64,000 nucleotides of DNA from Phymatolithon calcareum (GCA_977006965.1 OZ345366.1:1612001-1676000); one strand, 5' to 3'; numbered from the stretch's first letter, positions 1 through 10,560 are shown. The notes: generated by a model from the sequence alone, not told the origin. A program made the numbers and translations.

Positions 1-345
1 TGTATCGCCCGTGATTCCGTTGTTGTTCATACTGATCCGCAGGTAGGATAGTCTCCAGGCAGCTCTTTTCCTGCAAGGAATTTTTTTTTCTTTGGGAGTC
101 CTTTGTACTTAAGGACCTCACTCTTTCCTGGCTTTGTGCTCCATTTCATGAAGTTTTCGCCTTCCCACTTCGTGCCTATGTCCAATAGTTTTTGCAACCC
201 TTTGGCATTCTTAGCCTGAAGAAGAACATCATCAGCAAATAATTGCGCTGGATGTTCAGACACGGTTCTTGGTGCTTGGGCGGCGGCTTCGGCGAACGTA
301 TCCATGAATATATTGTATAGGCATGGACTGAGGGGGGACCAGACA
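1..345 (-). mobile_element. LINE family 1, reverse transcriptase fragment
   Basis: Minus-strand reading gives a non-LTR reverse transcriptase piece: 'SPLSPCLYNIFMD' (RT motif 4 region), then 'LFADDV' (the catalytic [Y/F]xDD motif 5), then 'KSEVLKYKGL'. It closely matches the copies at 22.3 kb and 23.7 kb. The element runs off the left edge of the window. On the right it stops exactly at the residue where the 22.37-kb copy is also truncated, and it then abuts a plus-strand family-2 3' end. A short insertion (poly-Lys run) and stops downstream show it is dead. Confidence 0.85.
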
Positions 346-346
346 T

Positions 347-380
347 AAGAGAAGAGCCGGCCTTGTGAGGGTAGCACCTA
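347..380 (+). mobile_element. LINE family 2, 3' UTR scrap
   Basis: The sequence 'ccagacataagag...agccg' followed by 'gagggtagcacct' matches the 3' UTR of the family-2 LINE at 2583-2635. It is a short fossil wedged between a family-1 RT fragment and a family-4 3' end. Confidence 0.5.
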
Positions 381-429
381 ACGAAGCCGAAGAGGGCCGT
401 GGAAGGAAAGGTCACCCACAAGGATGAAA

Positions 430-875
430 AAATGCGAATCTACTGGGCATAGAGTGAGACGGAGAAGTCCAAAAAACGCAAAATCGCCTTGGATATGAGC
501 GAGAATCCGAACCCCGTAGTCCAAATCAAGTCGAGAAAACACAGACTTAGGGCAGTCAAATGGTTTTTCGGCCGCTTCCCTCCGCGAAATCCCTCGGCAT
601 ATATCGACAACTACGACGAACAAGCTATGCTGCTGAAAACCATTCAACGCAACCTAACGCAGCCACAGATGACTGATAGAACAGAAGAGGAGCGATGGAC
701 TAACTAATGATGCTAGAAAACGAGATGCAAGAGGAGATGATGGTGTGATGAGGGAGGTGATATGCTGTAGTATTCCCTAGAAGGGTTACAGCGCAATGCG
801 AAGCTGCTCTGGTGTCGGCGTGCGCCGGCGTTGAGGGCTTCTAAAATAAAAACCTACAATTTCCCTCCACCCCTG
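430..875 (+). mobile_element. LINE family 4, 3' end with FGRFP-module ORF
   Basis: An ORF from ATG 495 to 707 (MSENPNPVVQIKSRKHRLRA..., then 'VKWFFGRFPPRNP') is followed by a 3' UTR ending 'ggcttctaaaataaaaacctacaattt' at about 840-866. A second copy at 37.69-38.07 kb is about 95% identical. The ORF is the family-4 version of the C-terminal module also seen at 1.6, 2.3, 6.2, 26.3, 60.7 and 62.9 kb. At its 3' end it runs into another family-2 3' scrap (870-905). This is a 5'-truncated retrocopy, not a host gene. Confidence 0.7.
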
Positions 876-1515
876 AGGAAGCCTTGCCCGTATATTCGTA
901 TGACTGTGGTGTTGCGTTGGTGGGGATGTGGTCTGACTGCTGTGCACGTGGACCATCTGTACACGTGTTACTTACTACTGCGGGCTCTGAAGGCTGACGG
1001 GCGGGAAAGGACAAACGGACGTGACGCAAACGTCTTCCATCAAACCGACAGTGTGTGCGCACCGAAGACACATGAGAGGGCGCGACTGGCGTTTTCTGAG
1101 CATGCACGCGTATGCGCGGTGCGTGGGCGCCCGTGGCGTTGATTTAAAGGAACCTGCAGCTGACACAGTCGAGTCTGGAACGCGGTGATAGGCGGGCATG
1201 CAAAGGGCGCGAGTTGGTCGCATTTGCTGGCCTGTGGGTACTCAGAGTACTCTGATAAAGGAGCATAGGGGAATTAGAGATTTGAGGTAGGCATCCTAGA
1301 GCTAAAAGCGCTGGAGTACGCGGAGAAGTGGTTCGCGTAGCGTTGTTCGCGGTTGTCTGAGCTAAGGTAAATCGTTTTGGGGCTATTGCCCCTGTGTGTG
1401 ACTTGTTCTTCCGGTGTCTGTCCTTGATACAGGACAGGCTGTTGGCCGGACCGAGCTGACTGCTCTACGCGGAGGAGATATCCGCAACAGTGGGGCTTTA
1501 AAAAAATAAAAAGTT

Positions 1516-1615
1516 GCAAATGACCACTGTAGTGGTCATTTGAGTTACGAAACAGTGCCATAAACTCGCTCCTAAAATCCAAATGACCACTACTGTACTA
1601 CACAGTGGTCATTTG
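1516..1615. repeat. Two nested palindromes sharing an AGTGGTCATTTG arm
   Basis: At 1516-1541 an 11-bp inverted repeat (CAAATGACCAC/GTGGTCATTTG) surrounds a 4-bp loop. At about 1580-1615 a 13-bp inverted repeat (CCAAATGACCACT/AGTGGTCATTTGG) surrounds about 12 bp. The same 'gtggtcatttgg' string recurs at about 2070 and 2178 inside a tandem duplication. It could be terminal inverted repeat material of a small DNA transposon, but no element body is visible. Confidence 0.55.
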
Positions 1616-1639
1616 GAAATTTCGTACGACAAGACAAGA

Positions 1640-2050
1640 GAACTCCCTGCAAGACTTAAATTTCCACAGCTAAAACACAGGCAACTGGCGGTTCAGTACG
1701 CCTTTGGAAGATTCCCCCAAGTGTCTACCACACTGATGGCAGACAGATTCGGAAAAAAAGTCAGACAGCACATGGAGACCCTGGATCGCAACCTGTCAAC
1801 CTATGAACTCAAGGAAGAAGAAAGAGCGGCATCTGAGAAGGCACTAGATGACATTTTGCGCTTCAGCAAAAGCATCATCGAGAGTATGCAGAATGAAGAA
1901 GACCTGTACTGAAAGAAGAAGCGACACCTCGAAAACTGCTATGAATAGCTATCAAAAACAAGCGAGTACATGCTAGTAGAGCCACCGTAGTGAGGATAGC
2001 ACCTGAGGAAGCCTTGCCCGTATATTCGTATGACTGTGGGGCTTTAAAAA
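1640..2050 (+). mobile_element. LINE family 2, 3' end with FGRFP-module ORF (copy 1)
   Basis: The reading frame 1640-1912 encodes a 3' module beginning around 'KHRQLAVQYAFGRFPQVSTT' and ending 'MQNEEDLY' before TGA. The 3' UTR carries 'gaggaagccttgcccgtat' and ends 'ggggctttaaaaaaattgc'. The frame stays open upstream only to ATG 1583 in palindromic flank, so the copy is 5'-truncated. A near-identical second copy lies at 2268-2690, a minus copy at 62.7-63.0 kb, and 3'-end scraps at 870 and 1485. Confidence 0.75.
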
Positions 2051-2051
2051 A

Positions 2052-2270
2052 ATTGCAAAAAAAGTGGTCATTTGGAACACTACTAGGGTTACTATGGCGC
2101 AAAGATCTATTTTTTTGTATTGCCCGGATAGTAAAGTTGGAGCACCTATCTTATCACAATTGCAAAAAAAAGTGGTCATTTGGAACACTACTAGGGTTAC
2201 TATGGCGCAAAGATCTATTTTTTTTTGTATTGCCCGGATAGTAAAGTTGGAGCACCTATCTTATCACAAC
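2052..2270 (+). repeat. Two-unit tandem duplication (~108 bp each)
   Basis: A unit starting 'ttgcaaaaaaagtggtcatt' and ending 'cacctatcttatcacaa' occurs twice back to back, nearly identical, differing mainly in A/T run lengths. It lies exactly between the poly-A tail of family-2 copy 1 and the start of copy 2, so the two LINE copies and the spacer form one duplicated block. Confidence 0.85.
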
Positions 2271-2690
2271 TGAAACACAGGCAACTGGCGGTTCAGTACG
2301 CCTTTGGAAGATTTCCCCAAGTGTCTACCACACTGATGGCAGATAGATTCGGAAACAAAGTCAGACAGCACATGGAGACCCTGGATCGCAACTTGTCGGT
2401 CTATGAACTCAAGGAAGACGACAGAGCGGCAACTGAGAAGGCATTAGATGACCTTTTGCTCTTCAGCAAAAGCATCATCGAGAGTATGCAGCATGAAGAA
2501 GACCTGTACTGAAAGAAGAAGCGGCGCCTCGAAACTGTTACGAAGAGCAATCAAAACAACCGAACACATGCTAGGGTCCCAGATAGAATGCCAGACATAA
2601 GAGTAGAGCCGCCCTAGCGAGGGTAGCACCTGAGGAAGCCCTGCCCGTATATTCGTATGACTGCGGGGCTTTAAAAAAAATTGCAATAAA
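2268..2690 (+). mobile_element. LINE family 2, 3' end with FGRFP-module ORF (copy 2)
   Basis: This is the same module as at 1640-1912, beginning 'LKHRQLAVQYAFGRFPQVST' and ending 'MQHEEDLY' at TGA 2512. It is followed by the same 3' UTR and an A-rich tail near 2670-2700. Differences from copy 1 are few, mostly substitutions, which suggests a recent duplication or an active source. Confidence 0.75.
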
Positions 2691-2699
2691 AAAAAAACC

Positions 2700-3046
2700 T
2701 ATCTTATCATAAATTGACCACAAATTGGCTTTTTATGACCACGCTGTTCGAGATGCTCTTGTTTTCCCCCACTTGACTGATGTAATCGTGCGAATATCGA
2801 TAACCTGGCTGCAAGGCCACGAAACGTTTATGCTAAGATTGACAGCTCCAACCGGAAAACCCTTTAAGAGAAAATCCACTACAGTACCTGTCCCACCGAA
2901 TTGCATGGAGAGTAGTTTTCCTGTATTGGCGAGAACAGATAACCTTAACCATCATGGTTACCTTTCGTGGACACGTCATTTATCGAAAATGAAAATATTT
3001 TACCGTATTACTGGACGATGATGATCGCCGTGCTGAGTTATTCGAA
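2700..3046. other. Intergenic, nothing recognised
   Basis: A plus-strand ORF (2725-3021, 98 aa) is open here but has no recognisable motif. It lies in the 3' flank of the bestrophin-like gene, and I do not call it a gene. Confidence 0.4.
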
Positions 3047-4816
3047 TCACATAAACTCAGCCGGATCTGGTGTTTCGCACTCGTAAATAAGACTGGGAAT
3101 AGGAGAGCACGCAAGCATATATTTGGATCGGACGCCTTGGACAATTTGGTTACTGATGAGCCCAATGGGAATGTCATTCAAATCATAGCCCTGGCGAGAA
3201 TGAACAAGACAATTGAAGACAAACCATTCGGACTAGTTAGCAGTGCTTGAGCGCGAATGAAGGTGTTTGGAAAATAGCGAAACTTACAAATGGCTGTGTG
3301 AGTTCTTCAGCAATTTTCTCCATGCCTAGTATGCCGTAGGCGATGAAGGGGACAATGATGATGGTGTACCACCCGCAATCTTGAACCAAAGAGAAAGGGA
3401 GCATGAAAAGCCAGATTCCCATGAAAAGACGGAGATGTGCCAAATACCCATAGTTGACTCTGTACTGGGCGATGTTCTCGCATTTGTTCATGGCAAGAGA
3501 TAATTTTCCTGTATAACCCAGCATTCGATGAACAAAAATTTGCGGCAAACGTTCTTGGTGGATTGTTGCTTCCATAATGTAAGTGTTCAGAATCCCCAGA
3601 CAATACGACGGCATATTCGAAGCGGCCTGCAATTTGTCTATGTCCTGCTCGCTGAGAATTGATTTTAACTCAGGTATGTCTCTCTCCCCTCGCAGCTTCC
3701 TTTTCAGGGTCAGGGGAAAAGCAGCAAGCCACCCAAATAGGCGCTTTCTGTCGCCTGGGTGCCAGAACCCTTCAGGGAAAATTCTTCCTGCATGAGTTGC
3801 GAACGAGGAAACAATGGTAGCGATTGTCTCCATCCAAATTTCGAGTCCCCTTTCGTATCGACTGTATGCTTCGTTCACTCGAAACCTATGATGAGGAGAC
3901 CAAGTATAATGACATAACAAACATGATTTGAGTTTAGTCCAAATTTAGAGTGCAAAGTTCGGCGCCGCTTAAGACTGGTGGTGTGCACGGCTTACCCAAG
4001 AAGCAAAAAGAGAGCAAGACCGACGTATGCTGCAACATTGTTGTCAAATCCTAATGGAGTACACTACAGTAAGAAAGATAGCAGTCGTAGAAAAAAGATG
4101 TGAGCGTTCATATCTATATATTGTAGTGAAAGAACTGCGGAAGATTGAGTAGCGGAGCCAACATACCAGGTATCGGCAACTGTTTCTCTTGTCCGGGGGA
4201 AAGGCGCGTGCAGCGACCGTGGCTAAGCCAACTGCAGCAGAAGACCAGGCAACAACTGCAAGTAGCGGTCTCCTGCTCATTTCGAGTAGAGAAAATTTCA
4301 TGAAAATAATCCATTTATGGATTTCGACTTGGGTGAGTAAGAGCGCGAGTACCATGCACAAGCTGCGTCCGCGGGGGTGGAGTTGCAACGTACCAAGGGT
4401 GAACTTTGCTCATGCTAGCATAACGTAGAATCTTGAATAATCTCGGACCGTTTCTGATTCCATACTTGTCCTTATTGTCAGGGTCGGCCAATCTTTCCGA
4501 GAGGATAAAACGAGCAAGATGACGAAAAGGGTACCAAAAGTCGTTAGTTAAGAAAGAGGAAGCAAGAAGAGTAAGCGAGGGGAATTCGTGGAGGAAACGG
4601 GAAGACGCGTTGCGAACCGTACAAGTGTGGTGGGTTGACGTTGTAAATCTTAGGCTTCTCATTGTCGGTGGAATCGCTAGAGCTGCTAGAGCCGCCAATT
4701 TCCAAGACGCAATCAGCTGAGTGAGGGGAATGGAAAGTATTGAGCTGGGTTGGAGCAGAGGTTTCTGTGGACTTGGTCAGGACGGAAACGGGAACGTCAT
4801 TGTTGGTGTCGGCCAT
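3047..4816 (-). CDS. Bestrophin-like (UPF0187 / RFP-TM) chloride channel, multi-exon
   Basis: Bestrophin-family membrane protein, the family that includes anion channels such as the plant thylakoid VCCN1. Secure exons (minus strand) are: one ending at 4167 (TM1, 'LLAVVAWSSAAVGLATVAAR'), 3996-4063 ('TPLGFDNNVAAYVGLALFLL'), 3288-3885 ('FRVNEAYSRYERGLEIW' ... 'LPFSLVQDCGW' ... 'GMEKIAEELTQPF') and 3047-3190 ('GYDLNDIPIGLISNQIV' to stop). Introns of 103, 110 and 97 bp are GT..AG and phase-consistent. Joining them gives the family landmarks: a 'GLxLxFRxNxAY' stretch, a Cys-Glu near 'KCENIAQYRVNYGY', and the terminal 'EEL..PFG.DLNDIP'. The N-terminus is less certain. A plausible start is ATG 4816 (MADTNNDVPV), with one or two further introns; one GT(4468)..AG(~4366) candidate is also 103 bp. 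Targeting cannot be judged until the first exon is settled. Confidence 0.85.
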
Positions 4817-4819
4817 ACC

Positions 4820-5231
4820 TCGTTTGCAACAAAGATGACAACGATTTGTCACCCGTGGAACACCTCCAGCTTGCAGATGATGGGATGGGAGCGATGCTTG
4901 CAGATACTAAAGTTGAGTGAGCAGATTTTTTCGGGCCTACGGGTTAATATAGCCTGGAGTCCGTTCTCATTGGAAGTGCGCGTTATTGAGAAGATAGCGA
5001 AGGGAAGTGAGGAAATGAGGTCACAGTGTTGGGAGCATCGTATATGTGAAATACTGTAGATTGGAACAACATTGAATTAACTCGACGGCGGGACTAAAGT
5101 ATCTGCTTCCGACCATGCAGAAGTCTCGCCGTTGATTTGATTTAGATATCCTATCAATATCAAATTTATGCTCCCAATACTGTGACCTCATTTCCGCAGT
5201 CCCCCGCCCACATCACGGGGGTTTGTGCAGC
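4820..5231. other. Intergenic, upstream of the bestrophin-like gene
   Basis: This should contain the bestrophin promoter (minus strand). I see no clear TATA element or other gene. An ORF at 4721-5059 on the plus strand is antisense to the first exon and has no motif. Confidence 0.35.
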
Positions 5232-5436
5232 ATTCCAACGAGCACTGCGATCCACGGAAATGGATCAATAGACAGAATATGAATGCAAAAGACTCACGCG
5301 GGCCCTCGCGGGAGGATCAATTCGAATGAAGGACATTTTAGGAGACTAGAGTGCGACCGCCACGGAAGAGTGAGAAGGAGTCCTGTTACTCAAACTGAGG
5401 TGTTGGGAGCTTTTAAAATAAAACATCGCATATCAT
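5232..5436 (+). mobile_element. LINE family 1, 3' end
   Basis: It matches the end of the copy at 63.48-63.69 kb: 'tatgaatgcaaaaga...' then 'gttactcaaactgaggtgtt' and 'gggagcttttaaaataaaac'. It is a short 5'-truncated copy with no open frame. Confidence 0.7.
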
Positions 5437-6227
5437 ATTCTTACATCACGGGGGACTGATGGCGCTGTGACCCTGGGGGAGGTGACTTGTGGCACAAGTT
5501 TAGGGCTTTGTGAAGTTGACACAAGAGTACAAACTGGATACAGTAAAATATCGTAGACGCAGATGTCTGCGTACGATATTTCAAACGAACTTAAGATTCA
5601 ATATGCAACTGCTTACGCAATGGATTATGACTGCAACTCTCAGTGCATCCAAAGAGCACTACAGTATAGACATCAGTGGAGGACACCCGGCACTGTCACA
5701 TTGCTTACGCGCATTATCATTCGGTGTTTAAGGCGTACTGGACCGATTATGACCCGAAGAGCTTCAGAAGGGATCTGAAATGAACCGAAAGGTTATCCCT
5801 GCGGGATGACATATCCTATGTCTTCCACCGGGATAAATTATTCCCCAAAAGGTCATTCGGGCATGGGGGCCCCGAAGGACCGAAACCAGGCCTGCGGGAC
5901 TACCGAGTGTTTCCGATTCATGGCCGGTCCCTTAAGTTTTCAGGCAATAACCTACTGTGCACTTGTATTGTATCCTATTGGAGATCATTCCGTACGGCGT
6001 GCTGTGAGAAGTCTTTCTGATTTTCCTACTCGGCATGTGCGGTTACTGTAGTTTTCCCTGTTACCTCTCCATCATATGTACGATGCAGTAGATTTTGCAC
6101 TCACCTTTCACATTAGCACACTCTACAGAGACGAAGGAAACATCTTGGAGTTTACGATCTTCCCGGGTCCACCCCGGCGATCATCAGAATCCCGAAAACA
6201 TGACACCACCAATTAGGGGTAACTAGG
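5437..6227. other. Non-coding or decayed sequence with one hairpin
   Basis: No gene recognised. At 5547-5583 there is a hairpin with arms AAATATCGTA(GA)CGCAGA / TCTGCGTACGATATTT, about 16 paired bases with a 2-nt bulge. Overlapping plus ORFs (5510-5731, 5563-5778) have no motif. Confidence 0.4.
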
Positions 6228-6440
6228 CCATTCGGTCGGTTCTCTCAATTGAGCACAACACTTCTCGAAGACAAATTCGGTGATACCGTAACTATCCTCA
6301 TGAGCAATCTCGAGGAGTACCTCGGAAGATATCAGTTGACCCACGAAGAGACTAATATCAGTAAAAAAGCACTCGACGAGATACTTGTCTGCACCATCGT
6401 CTTTTACGTCGACATGAAATAGAAAACTCGTCAAATACTG
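6228..6440 (+). mobile_element. LINE family 3, FGRFP-module fragment
   Basis: The frame 6228-6422 reads 'PFGRFSQLSTTLLEDKFGD' and continues 'GRYQLTHEE' to a stop after 'VDMK'. It aligns throughout with the C-terminal module of the family-3 LINE at 60.64-60.9 kb ('FGRFPPLSTTLLEDKFGE', 'ARYQLTGEE'). Stops lie immediately upstream. It is a retrotransposon fossil, not a host gene. Confidence 0.65.
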
Positions 6441-7130
6441 TACAGCCGTGACCCTGAGCCTATAAGAAATTTGACAAGTGGACCCAACCTCTTCCCTCCA
6501 TCCCTTCTCCGGGGACGATTCTCGCAGCTTAGGCTACAACGCTGACCCGGATTACGCGTATTTGAGTAGAATAGCAAAGGTACAACGAGCGTAGCAACTG
6601 AATGCATCTCCCTTCCAGTCTGATGAGTGTTTCCGAGGGCGTTCAATAGACAGTATTTCATATTCAAATAACAACTCTCTGAAGTGACCGAACAAGTGCT
6701 TCCAAAACGACTACTGCTGATACTGAACAGGTCTATCAGCTACAAGCGTTCTTTTGTGGGCATTATTGCAGCTACCATTAGCATGAGGAGCGACTTTCGC
6801 CAGTCTGCGGCTGCCAGTGTACTTGTGTCGAACTCTGACTCTTTTTATAAAGTGAAACTAGATCTAGAACTGACCCGTCAGAGGAAGTCATCCCTCAAAA
6901 ACCTGCTACGTTTTTATCGTTCTCTAATCGTGTTTTCGCAAATGAAAAGAGATCGTCCGCACGGTTCTATACGCGGAGGCTACTGCATTGGCGACATAAG
7001 AGGCACTGCACTCCCCATGCAGCGAAAACTTTTCGCGTCAGCAGGTCGGTACATCCCAAAATTCGTAAATCCCATTCGGGAGTGTAGAACTTGAGATTCC
7101 TAACTTCGTCGAAGAGCCGTTGACATCGCT
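6441..7130. other. No recognised gene
   Basis: A plus-strand open frame (6684-7094) begins at a GTG. Its middle ('LLRFYRSLIVFSQM') weakly recalls the end of the LINE FGRFP module ('LRFSKSIIESMQ'), but the similarity is too slight to call. Confidence 0.3.
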
Positions 7131-7135
7131 TCACA

Positions 7136-7290
7136 GAGTATGGACCTCATACATATTGTTTGTTGTGCAAACTTTGCGAAACCTCGATCGATGATTCCTT
7201 TGTTTAACCTTGTTGGACTTCATACATATCGCTTGCCGTGCAAGCTCTGCGAAACCTCCAGAGAAGATTCCTTTGGTCAGCCTTGTTGGC
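7136..7290 (+). repeat. Diverged tandem duplication, ~78-bp unit x2
   Basis: Two consecutive units share 'cttcatacatat..ttg', 'gcgaaacctc', 'gattcctttg' and 'ccttgttgg', with clear substitutions between them. No coding function is visible. Confidence 0.7.
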
Positions 7291-7589
7291 TCTGAAATGA
7301 AGAGCTTTAGCATGGCTCACATAACTTCTCGCATGCGGATAGTGTCTTTCCTTCGCGGGCCAATTTTAAGCTGACGCTCCAGCTACGTCTTCCCTCCTGT
7401 TTAATTCCCTTCTTCATCGTCACAAGATCTACTGGCCTGAGATGAATTCGAGACCTTCAATGGCACGAGATGAATATGCTAAGCCACAGAAGCACACCCA
7501 GAACGACACCGACTTCGCCTTGATCGCCTTTTCAATATCATTGCTTTTCTCAATCTTATGGAGATGCTCCTTTTACGCGGAATGCTCGT

Positions 7590-7835
7590 GTGCAGGTGTC
7601 GAGTTCTTGTCTCGTTGTCGTTACGGTCTTATCTCGTTCCTCGTCGCCACAAGACTTTTCCGGCCTGCAATGTGTGCATTCTCTCTGACTTACAGTAGTC
7701 GTGATGGCTCGGTAAGCTTTCTGACCTTCCCATTTGGGTGTCCGTTTACCTAACCATGGTATGTAATCTTTAGACTTGAGCGCTGTCTCTGTTTAGTGCA
7801 TAGGCTCTTCGACCGACCTCAGAAGGGAGATCATC
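7590..7835 (+). repeat. Dispersed repeat, copy 1 (second copy 31700-31960)
   Basis: It shares with 31.70-31.96 kb the strings 'tctcgttcctcgtc', 'gggtgtccg.ttacct', 'ctctgtttagtgc' and 'taggctcttcgacc'. It has no ORF conserved between the copies. It is probably a non-autonomous or decayed element of unknown type. Confidence 0.6.
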
Positions 7836-8471
7836 GACCATCGACCACCATAACTTTCATTGTTTTCTGATTACCTGGCGTTTTGTGGCTCACCTCCACA
7901 AGCACACTTGACGTGCCTTTTCTTGTCCGTCACTTCCGATATAAGGCTTCGTTCCAATAGTCATTGCCAGGCTTAGGAAATTTTTCCGCAGCTGGATTGC
8001 CAAGGTCTATCAGTCCTAATATTCCCGCGCACAAGTTCGGAAGTGTCCATCGTGCAGGTTGGACGATTTTGGCACCGTTTTGGTGCAAATTTGCAGTTGC
8101 CATAGCGTGATACACAGCGCTGCAGACTGTGTATGCGAAACTTGCATCTGCAACACGGTGTGATGCTGTCTGACAGATGCGATCTGGTTCTCTAGCTTTT
8201 ACATTGCGTTGCAATCTACTGTACTGTACTGCAAGCGTGAGTTTGAAAACAACTTCGGTACGGCGACTAAAACTTGATACGGGAAAACGAGCATGTTATG
8301 CTCGCTTTTAGTTATTTTTTCTAAAGTCCAGGATCAATTTATTGAGGTTGCACTGTAAGCTTTTCTCCCCACGTGTCACTCTCAGCTCTCAGTTCTCAGC
8401 CACGCGAACCCTTCCATGGTAAATTTGAGCTTCTGCGCTGAAGAGATTACGCAGAGAATCTATTGACAGTG
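7836..8471. other. Intergenic, upstream of the glutaredoxin gene
   Basis: The tail of the dispersed repeat is followed by 5' flank of the GrxB-like gene. A short hairpin (GAGCATgttATGCTC) sits near 8290. A minus ORF (7930-8214, 94 aa) has no motif and is not called. Confidence 0.35.
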
Positions 8472-9329
8472 ATGTTCTGCTTTGCAGCTGCCTTCCCAGT
8501 TCTAACCGCGCGCATCTTTTCAAGCAGTTCAGGCGTCTCTCCTCGACGCTCTCTCTCCATTAACCGGAAACGCCCACAACGACCTCTGATTCTGGCAATG
8601 TCGGTCTCCACCGAAACCTTCACGAGCCGCCCTACGCAGGTTGTTCTCTCCCCCCTCCCGCGCATCTTCGTCTATGACCATTGCCCGTATGCGACGCGCG
8701 TACGCTACGCTGTGGGCGTGAAGAACGTGAAGCACCAGCTTACCTGGCTCCTCAATGACGACATCGACACCCCGACCGCCCTGGTCGGCAAGAAGATCGT
8801 CCCCATATTCCAGCCGCGCGGCTCTGACGGCCCGGCCGTAATGGAGTCGATGGACATCTGCAAGTCCGTTGATTCTGACCCGCGCTATGGCACGACCGGC
8901 CGTTTCCGTCCGGCGTCCGGTCGCACTGACATCGCCGACTGGTTCGCCAGACACGCCATGACCATCCGCCGTCTCGCGCGACCGCGCGTAGTTCGAGCGC
9001 ACCTCCCGGAATTCGCGTTCGAGGACGCACGGGAGGCTTTCGTTCGTAATCATCCACTGCCTGAACCAAGTGACTATGAGAAGAATTTGCAGAACACTAA
9101 GGCGCTCCTGGCGGATTTTCAACCCGAAATGCAGGCGCTCGACGACATGATTTGTTGCCCTAGCTTCTGCACTGATGGCGGTATCAGTTTCGATGATATT
9201 GACCTTTTCCCGAGGCTGCGTACGTTCACGCTCGTGAAGGACCTCGTCATGCCGCCGAAGATGCTCGCCTATCTTGAACACCATAGCAAGATCTCTGATA
9301 TAGGCCTGTACAATGTTTTTGCAATTTAG
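8472..9329 (+). CDS. GrxB-type (glutaredoxin 2, GST-fold) protein with leader peptide
   Basis: The 285-aa product aligns along its length with bacterial glutaredoxin 2: 'FVYDHCPYATRVRYAVG', 'WLLNDDIDTPTALVGKK', 'PIFQ', 'ESMDI', and near the end 'FDDIDLFPRLRTFTLV'. The N-terminal thioredoxin-fold domain is at about residues 64-145, followed by an all-helical GST-like C-terminal domain. Family members use a CPYC dithiol site for glutathione-dependent disulfide exchange; here it is C71-P-Y-A74, so only the nucleophilic Cys remains (monothiol type). The first ~43 residues, absent from bacterial GrxB, are Phe/Ser/Arg-rich and acid-free, like a plastid or mitochondrial transit peptide. ATG 8472 is the first ATG; ATG 8598 (MSVSTET) could start a cytosolic form. 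The family is bacterial, so ancient transfer or endosymbiotic origin is likely (inference). Confidence 0.88.
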   Translation: MFCFAAAFPVLTARIFSSSSGVSPRRSLSINRKRPQRPLILAMSVSTETFTSRPTQVVLSPLPRIFVYDHCPYATRVRYAVGVKNVKHQLTWLLNDDIDTPTALVGKKIVPIFQPRGSDGPAVMESMDICKSVDSDPRYGTTGRFRPASGRTDIADWFARHAMTIRRLARPRVVRAHLPEFAFEDAREAFVRNHPLPEPSDYEKNLQNTKALLADFQPEMQALDDMICCPSFCTDGGISFDDIDLFPRLRTFTLVKDLVMPPKMLAYLEHHSKISDIGLYNVFAI

Positions 9330-10560
9330 CGCGTTTCGTGCAGCGTGGCGCGGTGGGATTTTGTTGTGCTTAGCTTTGTTTTGTTTGAAGCTGTTCCGTG
9401 TTGTTCTGCACAAGGTTCGCTCTCTAGAATATTGAGAAGTTGTGTAGGGCGAGCTGAATAGCTCACATGGTAGATTTCCCATTTGAGAATAGGAAAATTG
9501 CAACCAAGGCAATTGCGAAATAGAGATCTTGAAGCTTCCGGACGTGTCCGAAGGAGAAAATTGAGGCGGAGAACCTGAATTTCAGAAAAGACTCGTCTCA
9601 ACAGTGCTCGTGTGAGGCTAAGATTGACGAGGCACTGGGAATTCCCCTGCGAGGACTCGATCCATATCTAAGAAGGGAGATATTCCGAACGTTCTTGGGC
9701 CTCATCTAGGCGTTAACTCCACACTAACCGCAAGGCAAACTAGAACCGAATATTAGATCACCTGCAGGAGCTGATGCGCGCTCTATGGGACAGAAGGAAA
9801 TCTTGTAAGGGCCCCTGACAGAGATGGAAATGTAAAATAACAAAGTTCTTGATTTGCATGGATTTTTCCGTTGATTTCGGGTGAGCTCTCTTAGACGCAC
9901 CCTACTCATTTTCCGTGGGGAAGCGTCGGCAGGACCACACCGGAAACTGTGGGCAACTGATCCATCGCAATTAAAACCAAGGCAAAAAGAGCGCTCAGAT
10001 TAGAACGAAGCAATCCGCTGTGCTTCATAGGTCTGATGGAAGCATTGTATTAGGTAGTAGGCGTCCAAGAATTTCATGCTATGGCGACTATTGAAGAGGA
10101 GCTTCTTCTCTTTCGGAGCACTACAAAAGCTGTCCGGATTGCTCTAAGAAACGGAAACAAAACAGCTCAGGTGTTTGCAATGGACGTTCATTCGAACCCC
10201 AATATGGAGGAAAGTAGTGTTGCTCCTCTGTGTTCGGGTTAACAGCCCGATGACGCTTATGCCCTCACTACCGTAGAACCTTTCCAGGAAGAACGTTGAG
10301 AACAGCGGTAACTCAGCATCCATGAAGGGAGTCCTGGAGAAGCTTTCAAAGTTTCCAAGTACATGTTCGGCGGAATGATTCCTGGATTCTTCGCTGCAGC
10401 GACGTAAGGTCAATTTATGACAGTTTGCATGCAGTACTATCAATTCAGTGATACTCCTAAGAGCTCATACTGGAGATACGACGATAACTGCCCTGTTTTT
10501 CGTGAATACTACAGTAACATACCACAAAGGACCTTCTCGGCGAACATTCAGAGCGCATTC
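9330..10560. other. No recognised gene
   Basis: About 1.2 kb downstream of the GrxB-like gene. The minus-strand ORFs here (9326-9601, 9724-9909, 10144-10443) are short, motif-free and mostly start in unlikely contexts. I see no tail or inverted-repeat structure. Confidence 0.35.

Noticed and set aside
8529-9512. 327-aa minus-strand ORF over the GrxB-like gene
   Set aside because: Antisense shadow of GC-rich coding DNA; no motif, and the plus frame has a full family match.
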